Translations under genes and position numbers: made by a program
The notes under the pieces: generated by a model
What the model was told of the DNA's origin: nothing
Databases searched by the model: none
The model's input: the letters and a program-made list of their open reading frames with translations, nothing else
In this document: in pieces, positions 1-7,856 of the stretch
Position numbering within the stretch: position 1 is the first letter of the stretch
Layout: each line of letters opens with the position of its first letter
Assembly (NCBI GenBank): GCA_944322025.1
Contig: CALUOH010000010.1
Coordinates: 1-50,641 of the forward strand
Direction of reading: 5' to 3'
Length of the DNA: 50,641 nucleotides
From: an uncultured Bacteroidales bacterium
GTDB taxonomy: Bacteria; Bacteroidota; Bacteroidia; Bacteroidales; Paludibacteraceae

Positions 1-25
1 TGTCTAGTCCTGAATAAGCGTTACA
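1..25 (+). repeat. Left terminal inverted repeat of the IS
   Basis: Begins TGTCTAGTCCT and ends GCGTTACA. It matches the reverse complement of 1370-1394 with mismatches only at positions 12, 15 and 16. It lies downstream of the transposase stop codon. Confidence 0.9.
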
Positions 26-51
26 GTTATAGGACAAAAATAAATCGTTCG

Positions 52-930
52 TCACGTTGTTCCGTCAAGGCCGGCCTTGACGGAAGGCCCGCTCCTGTAA
101 CACCTAATCCTGAGCCGTCTCTGGAGATGCATGCCCGCAGGCGTCATGTATCCGCAGGAGAAGTGCGGCCGTAGGTTGTTGTACTTGTGTACGGCGTCCC
201 TCACGGCCCGCCTCATGTCCGGCAGGGAGAGGCCTGGGGCCTGGGGCAGGAGCTCCTGCTTGAGTATCCCGTTCACGCGCTCGGCGACGGCGTTCGCGTA
301 GGGGTCGTGGGTCTCCGTCATGCTGGGCGTCATGCGGTACCGCCCCAGCGTCTCCTGGTACGCGTCGGAGCAGTACTGTATGCCGCGGTCCGAGTGGTGT
401 ATCAGGGGTTCGCCCCTGTAGAGGCGGTTGCGGTTGGCCATCCTCAGCGCCTGCAGCGGGCCTTGGGTGTCCAGCGAGCCGGAGAGGCAGTACCCCATGA
501 TTCTCTTGGAGTACGCGTCGGTCACCAGGGAGAGGTACATGTGCCTGCCCCCGGCCCTTATATAGGTGATGTCGGACACCCATATCTCCTCCGGGCGTGT
601 GGGCACGGTGCCCGCCACAAGGTCCCTGTGCCTGCGGAAGCGGTGGCGCGAGTCAGTCGTCACGTGGTATGAGCGGACGGGCTTTATGAGCATGCGGTTG
701 GCCCGCAGTATGCCGAAGAGCCTGTCGCGGCCGACATGCAGCTCCCTGAGGGAGGGGCGGAGCATGTGGTACAGCTTGCGTGTGCCGATGCGCGGCATCT
801 CCATGCGGACGGCGCGCACCAGCTCCACGGCCCCGGCCGCCCTGCGGCGGCTCTTGTCCATACGCCACTTCTGGCGGTAATACCTCTGCCTGCTTATCCC
901 GAGCAGTCGGCAGACGCCGCTGACGCTCAC
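52..930 (-). CDS. IS3-family transposase OrfB (DDE catalytic domain)
   Basis: A 292-aa protein with an N-terminal HTH_21-like segment ('VCRLLGISRQRYYR') and an rve integrase core. The catalytic triad is visible as 'WVSDITYI' (first D), 'HHSDRGIQY' (second D) and 'NAVAERVNGILKQE' (E). If it starts on its own, it uses GTG at 930. More likely it is made as an OrfA-OrfB fusion of about 433 aa through the -1 shift at 972-978, because its frame is open upstream to that site with no stop codon. The frame reaches the C terminus without lesions, so the enzyme looks functional. Confidence 0.93.
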   Translation of the reverse strand: MSVSGVCRLLGISRQRYYRQKWRMDKSRRRAAGAVELVRAVRMEMPRIGTRKLYHMLRPSLRELHVGRDRLFGILRANRMLIKPVRSYHVTTDSRHRFRRHRDLVAGTVPTRPEEIWVSDITYIRAGGRHMYLSLVTDAYSKRIMGYCLSGSLDTQGPLQALRMANRNRLYRGEPLIHHSDRGIQYCSDAYQETLGRYRMTPSMTETHDPYANAVAERVNGILKQELLPQAPGLSLPDMRRAVRDAVHKYNNLRPHFSCGYMTPAGMHLQRRLRIRCYRSGPSVKAGLDGTT

Positions 931-1352
931 GGCTTTCGTCTCCCTGTATCGGTTGACTGCCCGGGAAAGGAGTTTTTTCTTATGTCGATCCTGTACTCCT
1001 TCTCGGCCATCTCTATCATCAGGTCGAGGATCCCGGCCTTCACCTCTTTTTTCTCGAGTTCCTTCTCAAGGCGGGCGTTCCTGACCTCGAGGTGCCTCAC
1101 TTTCTCCCGGAGCTCGCGGAGCTCCTGTTCCCTGCTCTTTTCCATAGGCGCGCATGTCCTGTTACGGAGGTCAAAGTTAGCATATTTTTCAATCCAGCGC
1201 TTCACCGTGCTGTTGCCGCGTATGCCGTACTTGCGCTGGAGGGCGCGGAGGCTCGTCCGCGTCTCCTCGTACTCGCGCACTACCGCCAGTTTGAAGGAGA
1301 TGCTGTAGTGTTTCTCTGCACGCTTAACGTACTTGTTCCCTGTATGTTCCAT
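927..1352 (-). CDS. IS3-family transposase OrfA (HTH DNA-binding subunit)
   Basis: A 141-aa protein. The N-terminal half is a helix-turn-helix of the transposase IS3/IS911 type: 'FKLAVVREYEE' followed by 'LRALQRKYGI' and 'TVKRWIEKY'. The C-terminal part is a leucine-zipper-like coiled coil rich in Glu, Leu and Arg ('RELREKVRHLEVRNARLEKE'). It binds the terminal repeats and, when fused to OrfB by frameshifting, forms the active transposase. The gene ends in a GTGA overlap with OrfB at 927-930. The assignment is based on family resemblance and the arrangement inside the IS. Confidence 0.92.
   Translation of the reverse strand: MEHTGNKYVKRAEKHYSISFKLAVVREYEETRTSLRALQRKYGIRGNSTVKRWIEKYANFDLRNRTCAPMEKSREQELRELREKVRHLEVRNARLEKELEKKEVKAGILDLMIEMAEKEYRIDIRKNSFPGQSTDTGRRKP
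972..978 (-). other. Programmed -1 frameshift site (A AAA AAC)
   Basis: On the minus strand the OrfA codons AGA AAA AAC contain the heptamer A AAA AAC in the zero frame, the classic -1 slippery sequence. After a one-base backward slip the frame reads Lys Lys Leu Leu Ser and runs open into OrfB. The site is about 40 nt upstream of the OrfA stop, where IS3 elements usually place it. I did not identify a stimulatory stem-loop downstream. Confidence 0.8.
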
Positions 1353-1369
1353 TGTCTTGCTTTTTTAGT

Positions 1370-1394
1370 TGTAACGCTATTTTAGGACTAGACA
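1370..1394 (-). repeat. Right terminal inverted repeat of the IS
   Basis: Read on the minus strand it begins TGTCTAGTCCT and continues to GCGTTACA, pairing with 1-25. It lies just upstream of the OrfA start at 1352. Confidence 0.9.
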
Positions 1395-1448
1395 AGGAGG
1401 AGGAGATGGGGATGAGGGCAGGAGAGGCTCAGGGGAGGATGCGTTGAT

Positions 1449-1508
1449 GCTCCGTATGGTGTCCGTAGCTGCTGGCTCGAGAGTACGACTTTTTAACCTT
1501 GTTTAGCA
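1449..1508 (+). repeat. R1 dispersed intergenic repeat, copy 1
   Basis: A 5' block GCTCCGTATGGTGTCCGTAG leads into the core CGAGAGTACGACTTTTTAACC, then TTGTTTAGCA. The 5' block is repeated exactly in the next copy 91 bp downstream. This copy has GACT in place of the usual GTGT inside the core. Confidence 0.8.
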
Positions 1509-1539
1509 GATGGGGGGGGCGCGGAGGGGGTGGGGAGGT

Positions 1540-1606
1540 GCTCCGTATGGTGTCCGTAGCCGTTCCGTCGAGAGTACGTGTTTTTAACTCTGTTTTACAT
1601 TTGAGG
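1540..1606 (+). repeat. R1 dispersed intergenic repeat, copy 2
   Basis: The same GCTCCGTATGGTGTCCGTAG block as copy 1, followed by the core GAGAGTACGTGTTTTTAAC, then CTCTGTTTTACATTTGAGG. It forms a tandem pair with copy 1. Confidence 0.8.
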
Positions 1607-1848
1607 ATAGGAGGAGATAGAGCATGATGTGAAGGAGGTGGTTGGGAGGGAGGCGGAGAGGCGGGGGAAGGATGGGGCGGAGGTGGGGCGAGGGCACGTG
1701 TTTCGAGGGGGAGAGGAGTGGTGAAGGGAGGGTGCGGGAGGGGGTGTTGAGACGGGCGTGTGAGGGGTGTGCCGGGGGCAGGGGAGGTGGGGATTTTTCA
1801 GGGTGGAGGTTTTTTGCGGAAAGGGGGTGCGGGATGCCAAAGTTTTTG

Positions 1849-1856
1849 TAATTTTG
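1849..1856 (+). promoter_or_regulatory. -7 promoter box upstream of the NfnA-like gene
   Basis: TAATTTTG fits the Bacteroidota -7 consensus TAnnTTTG and ends 27 nt before the start codon at 1884. No good TTTG sits at the expected -33 distance, so this is a -7-only call. Confidence 0.55.
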
Positions 1857-1883
1857 CAGGATGTTACAAACCATGATAATACT

Positions 1884-2717
1884 ATGAACAGAATAGTAGG
1901 AAAGGAGTATTTCTCTCCAAACGTTGTGAAGTTGGAAATCGAGGCTCCGCTCATCGCGAAATCGCGGAGGGCAGGGCATTTTGTTATCGTGCGCACGGAT
2001 GAGCACGGGGAGCGTATGCCTCTCACGATAGCGGGTGCGGACTTGCAGAGGGGGACTATCACCCTCGTGGTCCAGAAGATAGGGGTTTCGTCGACGAAGC
2101 TGTGCGAGATGAATGTCGGTGACTGCGTGCATGATGTGGTCGGGCCGCTGGGGAAGGCTACGCACATAGAGAAGTTCGGTACTGTGGTGTGCGCCGGGGG
2201 CGGCGTGGGTGTCGCTCCGCTGCTGCCTATCATACAGGCGATGAAGGCTGCGGGCAACCGTGTGGTGTCGGTGCTGGCGGGGAGGAGCAAGGAGCTTATC
2301 ATACTGGAGGATGAGGTGAGGAAGAGCAGCGACGAGGTGATAGTGATGACGGACGACGGTTCGTACGGGAAGAAGGGTCTGGTGACGGCAGGAGTAGAGG
2401 AGGTGATAAACAGGGAGAAGGTGGACCTGTGCGTGACGATAGGACCTGCGATAATGATGAAGTTCGTGGCGCAGCTGACGAAGAAGTACGGTGTGCCGAC
2501 GGTGGCTTCGCTGAACACTATCATGGTGGACGGTACGGGGATGTGCGGCGCGTGCCGCGTGACTGTGGGCGGCAAGACGAAGTTCGTTTGTGTGGACGGG
2601 CCGGAGTTTGACGCGCATGAGGTGGATTTCGAGGAGATGATGATGAGGATGGGGGCGTACAAGCCGTTGGAGGCGGAGAATATGGAGCATTACAAGCATG
2701 ACCACGAGGCTCACTGA
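1884..2717 (+). CDS. FAD/NAD(P)-binding oxidoreductase small subunit (NfnA / sulfide dehydrogenase beta type)
   Basis: A 277-aa flavoprotein of the ferredoxin-NADP reductase-like family, equivalent to the NfnA or SudB subunit and related to the dihydroorotate dehydrogenase electron-transfer subunit PyrK. The FAD-binding motif RMPLTIA is at 44-50, the nucleotide-binding loop GGGVGVAP at 105-112, and a C-terminal Fe-S binding segment has Cys221, Cys224 and Cys236 (MCGACR and FVCVDGP). Family members pass electrons between NAD(P)H, ferredoxin and the partner subunit. I chose ATG 1884 because similarity begins there and it follows the -7 box; the frame extends upstream only into G-rich low-complexity sequence. 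The partner gene starts 60 nt downstream. Whether it bifurcates electrons cannot be read from sequence. Confidence 0.88.
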   Translation: MNRIVGKEYFSPNVVKLEIEAPLIAKSRRAGHFVIVRTDEHGERMPLTIAGADLQRGTITLVVQKIGVSSTKLCEMNVGDCVHDVVGPLGKATHIEKFGTVVCAGGGVGVAPLLPIIQAMKAAGNRVVSVLAGRSKELIILEDEVRKSSDEVIVMTDDGSYGKKGLVTAGVEEVINREKVDLCVTIGPAIMMKFVAQLTKKYGVPTVASLNTIMVDGTGMCGACRVTVGGKTKFVCVDGPEFDAHEVDFEEMMMRMGAYKPLEAENMEHYKHDHEAH

Positions 2718-2777
2718 GGCGGCGGCATGCAAGGGTAAGATAATTGTTTAACAGAGAAAAAGAGAGGACGATATAGT

Positions 2778-4232
2778 ATGGAGTCAAGAAACGAAGCATG
2801 GCGCGAGGCTCTGCGCCAGTCGATGAAGCCGAAAGAGAGGATGGCGATAGAGCGCGTGAAGATGAATGAGCTTGACGGGGAGTACCGCAGCCACAGTTAT
2901 GAGGAGGTCAATCAGGGCCTTACGATGGAGCAGGCGATGGTGGAGGCGAAGCGGTGCCTCGACTGTCCGAACCCGTCGTGCATGACGGGTTGTCCGGTGG
3001 GCATCAATATACCGGCGTTTGTGAAGAACATAGAGAGGGGTGAGATATTGGAGGCGGCTAAGGTGCTGAAGCAGACATCGGCTCTGCCGGCAGTGTGCGG
3101 CCGCGTGTGCCCGCAGGAGAGGCAGTGCGAGAGCAAGTGCGTGCATGTGAAGTCGGGTCACCAGGCCGTGGCCATAGGCTATCTGGAGCGTTTTGCAGCC
3201 GACTATGAGCGCGAGAGCGGTAATATAGCCGTGCCGGAGGTGGCCGCACCCAACGGAATAAAGATAGGTGTCGTCGGTTCGGGTCCGTGCGGGCTTTCGT
3301 TCGCGGGCGACATGGCGAAGCTGGGCTATGACGTGACGGTGTTCGAGGCGTTGCACGAGATAGGGGGTGTGCTGAAATACGGCATACCGGAGTTCAGGCT
3401 GCCGAACGACATAGTGGATGTGGAGATACATAACCTCGAGAAGATGGGGGTGAAGTTCATGACGAACACGATAGTGGGCAAGACCATCAGCATGGATGAC
3501 CTGAAAGAGGAGGGCTACCGTGCGCTGTTCGTGGCGAGCGGCGCGGGTCTGCCGAACTTCATGAATATACCGGGCGAGAACCTGATAGGCATAATGTCAA
3601 GCAACGAGTATCTCACGCGCGTGAACCTGATGGGGGCGGCGCGCACGTCGGATTCCGACACCCCCGTGATACAGGGCAAGCGAGTGGCGGTGATAGGCGG
3701 CGGCAACACGGCGATGGACTCAGTGCGTACGGCACGGAGACTGGGAGCAGAGCGCGCGATGATAGTGTACCGCAGGAGCGAGGAGGAGATGCCGGCGCGT
3801 GTGGAGGAGGTGAAGCACGCGAAGGAGGAGGGCGTGGAGTTCATGACGCTGCATAACCCGATAGAGTATATAGGTGACGAGCGCGGGCGCGTGAAGCAGA
3901 TGCGCCTGCAAAAGATGCGCCTCGGAGAGCCGGACGCGTCGGGCAGGAGGAGGCCGGAGCCGATAGAGGGCGCGGTGGAGACTATCGACGTGGATGAGGT
4001 GATAGTAAGCGTTGGCGTGTCGCCGAACCCGCTGATACCTAATTCGGTAGAGGGCCTGAACGTGAGCCGCAAGGGTACGATAGAGGTGAGCGAGGAGATG
4101 CAGAGCTCTATACCGACTATCTTTGCCGGAGGCGACATAGTGCGCGGCGGCGCGACCGTGATACTCGCCATGGGCGACGGGCGCAAGGCTGCCGCTGCGA
4201 TGCACGAGAAGATAGTGAAGGGGGAGATTTGA
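2778..4232 (+). CDS. NADPH-dependent glutamate synthase small-subunit-like oxidoreductase (NfnB/SudA/GltD family)
   Basis: A 484-aa protein with an N-terminal ferredoxin-like part bearing two Cys groups (C60, C63, C68, C72 and C107, C111, C117, C121), which bind two 4Fe-4S clusters in this family. It is followed by an FAD fold (GSGPCG, 167-172) and an NADPH fold (GGGN, 307-310, then YRRSEEEMPAR, 331-341). The C terminus has the second FAD contact GDIVRGG. It is often annotated gltA or gltD, but no large glutamate synthase subunit is nearby. Pairing with the upstream FAD/NAD subunit argues for an Nfn/Sud-type complex moving electrons between NADH, NADPH and ferredoxin. The start ATG at 2778 places the first Cys group at the usual distance. 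Confidence 0.9.
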   Translation: MESRNEAWREALRQSMKPKERMAIERVKMNELDGEYRSHSYEEVNQGLTMEQAMVEAKRCLDCPNPSCMTGCPVGINIPAFVKNIERGEILEAAKVLKQTSALPAVCGRVCPQERQCESKCVHVKSGHQAVAIGYLERFAADYERESGNIAVPEVAAPNGIKIGVVGSGPCGLSFAGDMAKLGYDVTVFEALHEIGGVLKYGIPEFRLPNDIVDVEIHNLEKMGVKFMTNTIVGKTISMDDLKEEGYRALFVASGAGLPNFMNIPGENLIGIMSSNEYLTRVNLMGAARTSDSDTPVIQGKRVAVIGGGNTAMDSVRTARRLGAERAMIVYRRSEEEMPARVEEVKHAKEEGVEFMTLHNPIEYIGDERGRVKQMRLQKMRLGEPDASGRRRPEPIEGAVETIDVDEVIVSVGVSPNPLIPNSVEGLNVSRKGTIEVSEEMQSSIPTIFAGGDIVRGGATVILAMGDGRKAAAAMHEKIVKGEI

Positions 4233-4806
4233 TGACGTGCGCGGCATGCCAAGGAGGTGTGCCGTGCTCTTTATATAGCCATGCAGTGTGGAGGTACGGC
4301 ACGGAGAAATGCCGGGCATGTGCCGGTACAGGGAGTGGCGAGTGGAGAAAATGGATATCGGGAAGATGTGGAGCGGTTTCTGACAGTTTTTGGCATAAGA
4401 ATGCGAGAGAATGGCGAACCGCTTGGTTGAGGGTAGCGGAAGGATAACGGGAAAGTAGCGGGGAGATGGGGAACGACTTTGGATGTCAAGGGGTTAGAGG
4501 GGTGTCGGAGTGTGTAGTGAGAGTGGGCATTTGGAGTGCGGTGTATGTTTTGGAGAGTGGAAATGTGTCAGGAGTGTGCAGCATGGAAGTGAGGATGAGG
4601 CCGGAGCGTTGGCGGGGAGAGTGGAGACCGATGGGGGAGGGAGGGTGTCAGCGGCATTGAGTGGTGAGATATGGTAGACGGGGCGGGGCGTTTTCTGTCC
4701 ATCGGGATGTGCGGGTGAGCGGCGGCGGTTGCCTTTTTGCTATGCAGGCAGAATTTAGGATGGAGATGTTTGCGGATGTTTGGAAGAAAAGTATTAATTT
4801 TGAACC
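4233..4806. other. Spacer carrying R2 repeat copy a
   Basis: This stretch has no supported gene. A weak stem-loop at 4243-4263 (GGCATGCC pairing with GGTGTGCC using two G-U pairs), followed by GTGCTCTTTA, could end the upstream operon. R2 copy a covers about 4381-4560. The remainder is G-rich on the plus strand and shows nothing recognisable. Confidence 0.6.
4381..4560 (+). repeat. R2 dispersed intergenic repeat, copy a
   Basis: Shares ACCGCTTGGTTGAGGGTAGC exactly with copy b at 9657-9850, plus flanking similarity: GGATGT...GGGGTTAG, then GTGAGAGTGGG, then TGTATGTTTTG. Its centre is a degenerate tandem of GGTAGCGGGA-like units. Confidence 0.75.
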
Positions 4807-5361
4807 ATGAATATTTGTGTCTTTTGTGCATCAAGTCCGCAGGTGAGCGAGCGGTTCAGGGAAGAGGCGCGTGCCATAGGGCGGTACATAGCCGAGAAGG
4901 GTCACACGCTGGTGTACGGCGGGGCGACAGGCGGGCTGATGGATGCCGTGGCGGAGGCGGTGCATGAGTGCGGCGGGGAGATAACAGGCGTTATCCCGGA
5001 GGTGATAGTGCAGAAGGGGAGGGAGAGCAGCCTGCCGACGGCGCTGTTCCGCGTGGGGACGATGAGCGAACGCAAGGATATGATGAAGGAGTATGCCGAT
5101 GTGTTCGTGGCGTTGCCGGGCGGGTACGGGACACTGGACGAGGTGTTTGACGTGCTGGCAAGCGGGATGGCCGGGGAGCATGACAAGCCTCTGGTGCTGG
5201 TGAATACGGACGACTATTGGGGCTATATGCTGCAACAGTTTCAGAAGATGCACGCAGAAGGGCTGGCGTACCGTTCGCCGAGGGTGAGGCTCACAGTGGT
5301 GCAGTCGGCGGAGGAGGCGATGCGCGAGATAGAGGAAAATCTGTCCGGGGAGGTACAATAA
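4807..5361 (+). CDS. LOG family protein (TIGR00730 Rossmann fold)
   Basis: A 184-aa protein with the LOG signature PGGYGTLDE at 104-112 and the companion motif MSERKDMM at 86-93. LOG proteins are phosphoribohydrolases that split nucleoside 5'-monophosphates, known for releasing free cytokinin in plants and some actinobacteria. In gut-type Bacteroidota the true substrate is unknown, but the catalytic Glu112 and the Arg in the motif are present. No signal peptide is visible, so it should be cytosolic. It stands alone between spacers, with no clear promoter match just upstream. Confidence 0.9.
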   Translation: MNICVFCASSPQVSERFREEARAIGRYIAEKGHTLVYGGATGGLMDAVAEAVHECGGEITGVIPEVIVQKGRESSLPTALFRVGTMSERKDMMKEYADVFVALPGGYGTLDEVFDVLASGMAGEHDKPLVLVNTDDYWGYMLQQFQKMHAEGLAYRSPRVRLTVVQSAEEAMREIEENLSGEVQ

Positions 5362-5546
5362 AAATGCCGTGCAGCCGTAATAAAGAGTGTGGGGCGGAAG
5401 GGAGACGCCGTGAGGGGTGTCATCGCGAGAAGGCGAGGAGCAGAGAGACGGGGGCGCGGTTTTGGAGGACGTGGAGCAACAATTAAGAGAATTAACCAGA
5501 AGGGGACTGCCGTAGCGACGGCGTTCCCGAATCACATTTCTATACT

Positions 5547-6872
5547 ATGAATCTATTTTGGAAAAAGTTATTCGGAGGTCTTGCCTCTACACCGAAGTTT
5601 GAGGAGCAGTGCGCCGAGATGGAGGCGTCGTTTCTCCGTTATGTAAAAGTGCAGCAGTCGGATGAGCTTAGAGAGTATGAGGAGCTGTTCAAGCAGGTAA
5701 AGTCGGCTGAGTTCAGGGACAACAAGCGGATGCTGACAACGCGCAAGTATAAGGATACGCAGGAGTACCGCGACTTGACGAAGTACGAGAAACTGCACAA
5801 GAGCGCGGATGTGACGGGGTATTACAAGGTGTTGGGGAGCAAGGAGTTGGAGGAGTTCCGTAAGTTCGAGAAGAGCGGTGACTATGCCAAGCTCGCCGAT
5901 GCGGATGAGGTTAAGAAGTCGGAGCTGCTGGCTCGGATGAAGGGCTATGAACGCTCCAAAGAGTACAAGCTGTACAGGCGGCTGAACGGGTCGTATGTGA
6001 TAAAAGAGTATGAGGAGCTGAGGGAGAAGGTGAATACGGAGGAGTTCAAGAAGTCGAACGCTTTCTGGTCAGACCCGAACCGCTGGAGCAAGACGAAAGA
6101 GGCGGTATTGGAGGAGAGGTTCAATACGCTTGCCAAGAGCGACGACATAGCGTTTTACCTTAAAGAGAACAAGGGGCGTTTCGCGGAGATAGAGAAGCTC
6201 GAACGCGTGTTCCGCGACGACTTCAACGGCAATGCCCTGGACAAGAAGGCGTGGGCTTTCGGGTTCTACCACAAGGCGGAGGAGATGAAACGCCAGTACT
6301 CGTTCACTAATGAGCAGCAGGCGAACAGCGGTGGCGGCAATGTGACTGTGGCGAACGGCAGTATGAGCATAGCCACTCGCCAGCAGAAGATGGAGGCCAC
6401 GGCGTGGGACGAGAAGCACGGCTTTGTGAAAAGCGAGTTCGAGTACACGTCGGACGTGGTCAACCTGGCGCAGGCAGTGAACCGGAGGGGCGGCATGTTC
6501 CGCGCGAAGGTCAAGTGCGATGGAGCGAAGGAGGTGAGCCACGTGTTCCGCCTCGGCGGCGAGAGAGCCGTGCCAAGAGTGAACATCTTCAAGTGCGAGG
6601 ACGGCAGGATAGAGGTGGGCATACAGACGAAGTCGGGCTACAAGTGCGAGAAAATCAAGGGTATAAGCCCGGCGGACTTCTACATATATACGCTCGTGTG
6701 GAACGAGAAAGAGATGGTGTGGTACATCAACAACCTCGAAGTGATGCGCACGACGGATGTGCCGTCGGAGGATATGTATCCGCTGTTCAACTCATACATA
6801 GCGGAGGGCAAGACACCCGGTGCGGGCAGCATGGATGTGGATTTCGTTGATGTGTTTGCACTGAAGAGATAA
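5547..6872 (+). CDS. Helical-repeat protein with a GH16-like lectin fold, catalytic motif absent
   Basis: A 441-aa protein. Residues 35-210 contain about four to five degenerate, charged helical repeats of the pattern S-x-E-[YF]-x-x-[YFL]-x-x-L (SDELREYEEL, TQEYRDLTKY, SKELEEFRKF, SKEYKLYRRL, IKEYEELREK). Residues 224-441 look like a concanavalin A-type jelly roll of the glycoside hydrolase 16 kind: FRDDFNG opens it, RGGMFRAKVK (314-323) matches the GYFEARIK strand, and YTLVWNEKEMVWYINN (381-396) the penultimate strands. At the place of the GH16 ExDxxE catalytic motif the protein reads RVNIFK (344-349), so hydrolysis is unlikely and a binding role is inferred. No signal peptide is seen, which is odd for a glycan-binding fold. 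A strong terminator follows. Confidence 0.7.
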   Translation: MNLFWKKLFGGLASTPKFEEQCAEMEASFLRYVKVQQSDELREYEELFKQVKSAEFRDNKRMLTTRKYKDTQEYRDLTKYEKLHKSADVTGYYKVLGSKELEEFRKFEKSGDYAKLADADEVKKSELLARMKGYERSKEYKLYRRLNGSYVIKEYEELREKVNTEEFKKSNAFWSDPNRWSKTKEAVLEERFNTLAKSDDIAFYLKENKGRFAEIEKLERVFRDDFNGNALDKKAWAFGFYHKAEEMKRQYSFTNEQQANSGGGNVTVANGSMSIATRQQKMEATAWDEKHGFVKSEFEYTSDVVNLAQAVNRRGGMFRAKVKCDGAKEVSHVFRLGGERAVPRVNIFKCEDGRIEVGIQTKSGYKCEKIKGISPADFYIYTLVWNEKEMVWYINNLEVMRTTDVPSEDMYPLFNSYIAEGKTPGAGSMDVDFVDVFALKR

Positions 6873-6907
6873 GATATAAATGCGACAAGGCTTAGGCCAA
6901 AGACGGG

Positions 6908-6954
6908 GGACGGCAGAGCGGCGGCAGCAATGTGCGCCTCTGCTGTCCTTTTTT
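6908..6954 (+). terminator. Intrinsic terminator after the GH16-like gene
   Basis: An 11-bp stem GGACGGCAGAG / CTCTGCTGTCC (one G-U pair) followed directly by six T residues. Confidence 0.85.
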
Positions 6955-7019
6955 CGTATTGCCACTGTCGGCATAGTCTGCTGATGACGGGCAGATTTGA
7001 ATGAGACAACACATTTGAC

Positions 7020-7853
7020 ATGAAAGAGATAACTCACAGGATTGATTTAAGCGGCGGCGTGGAGATAGGCGGCAGCAGGTTCACTCTCATTGCCGGTCCG
7101 TGTGCCATAGAGGGCGAGGAGATGTGCATGGAGGTGGCCGAAGGGCTGAAAGGGGTGTGCGCGGAGCTGGGCATACAGTATGTCTTCAAGGCATCGTTTG
7201 ACAAGGCCAACCGCTCCTCTATACATTCGCAGAGGGGTGTGGGCATAGAGCGCGGGATGGAGATACTCGCCAAGGTCAAGGCTACGTACGGAGTGCCTGT
7301 GCTGACCGATGTGCACGAGACATGGCAGTGCGCCATAGCTGCCGAGACGGCCGACGTGCTGCAAATACCGGCGTTTCTCGCACGGCAGACAGACCTTGTG
7401 GTCGCGGCTGCGGAGACCGGGCGGGCGGTGAATGTGAAGAAGGGGCAGTTCATGGCTCCGTGGGACATGAAGCAGGTGATAAACAAGTGCGTGGAGAGCG
7501 GAAACCGGCAGGTGATGCTCACGGAGAGAGGAGCATCGTTCGGGTATAACACATTGGTGGTGGATATGACCGGGCTTGTAGAGATGCGCACTTATGGTTA
7601 TCCCGTCATATTCGATGCGACACATGCGGTGCAGAAGCCCGGAGGAAACGGCACATCGTCGGGCGGGTGCAGGGAGTATGTGCCCTATCTGATGAACGCC
7701 GCCCTCGCTGTGGGCGTGGACGGCATATTCGCCGAAGTACACCCGTGCCCTGAGAAGGCAATAAGCGACGCGGCCAACCAGATAGCGTTGAGGGATATAC
7801 GCCCGATACTCGAACATGCGATAGAGATAGACAAGGTCACAAGGAGGTATTAG
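7020..7853 (+). CDS. kdsA: 3-deoxy-8-phosphooctulonate synthase
   Basis: A 277-aa protein, normal length for KdsA. It condenses arabinose 5-phosphate with phosphoenolpyruvate to form Kdo 8-phosphate, the precursor of the Kdo sugar joining lipid A to the LPS core. Visible family motifs include IAGPCAIE (24-31), FKASFDKANRSS, LTERGASFGYN and FDATHAVQKPGG. It is cytosolic. It heads a cluster with a nitroreductase (3-nt gap) and kdsD, which makes the arabinose 5-phosphate substrate, so two consecutive pathway steps are encoded together. No TAnnTTTG box was found in the 147-bp upstream gap. Confidence 0.96.
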   Translation: MKEITHRIDLSGGVEIGGSRFTLIAGPCAIEGEEMCMEVAEGLKGVCAELGIQYVFKASFDKANRSSIHSQRGVGIERGMEILAKVKATYGVPVLTDVHETWQCAIAAETADVLQIPAFLARQTDLVVAAAETGRAVNVKKGQFMAPWDMKQVINKCVESGNRQVMLTERGASFGYNTLVVDMTGLVEMRTYGYPVIFDATHAVQKPGGNGTSSGGCREYVPYLMNAALAVGVDGIFAEVHPCPEKAISDAANQIALRDIRPILEHAIEIDKVTRRY

Positions 7854-7856
7854 ACT

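Larger units (their letters stand above)
1..1394 (-). mobile_element. Complete IS3-family insertion sequence
   Basis: A 1394-bp element bounded by imperfect 25-bp terminal inverted repeats starting TGTCTAGTCCT (22 of 25 positions match). It encodes two overlapping minus-strand transposase frames, an HTH OrfA and a DDE OrfB, with OrfB in the -1 frame relative to OrfA. This is the standard IS3-family plan, and both frames are intact, so the copy looks potentially active. The left end coincides with base 1 of the window, so the left flank and the target-site duplication cannot be checked. The name of the IS cannot be given from sequence alone. Confidence 0.93.
1395..1883. other. G-rich spacer between IS and oxidoreductase genes
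   Basis: This stretch has no convincing gene. It holds two R1 repeats (1449-1508 and 1540-1606), a long purine/G-run tract on the plus strand at about 1610-1800 with many GGGG and GGGGG runs, and a -7 promoter box at 1849-1856. Long reading frames on both strands here are compositional artefacts. Confidence 0.75.

Noticed and set aside
1584..2732. Minus-strand frames of 355-382 codons opposite the NfnA-like gene
   Set aside because: Shadow of the real gene caused by its GC-rich third positions; the products are His/Pro/Ser-rich with no domain.
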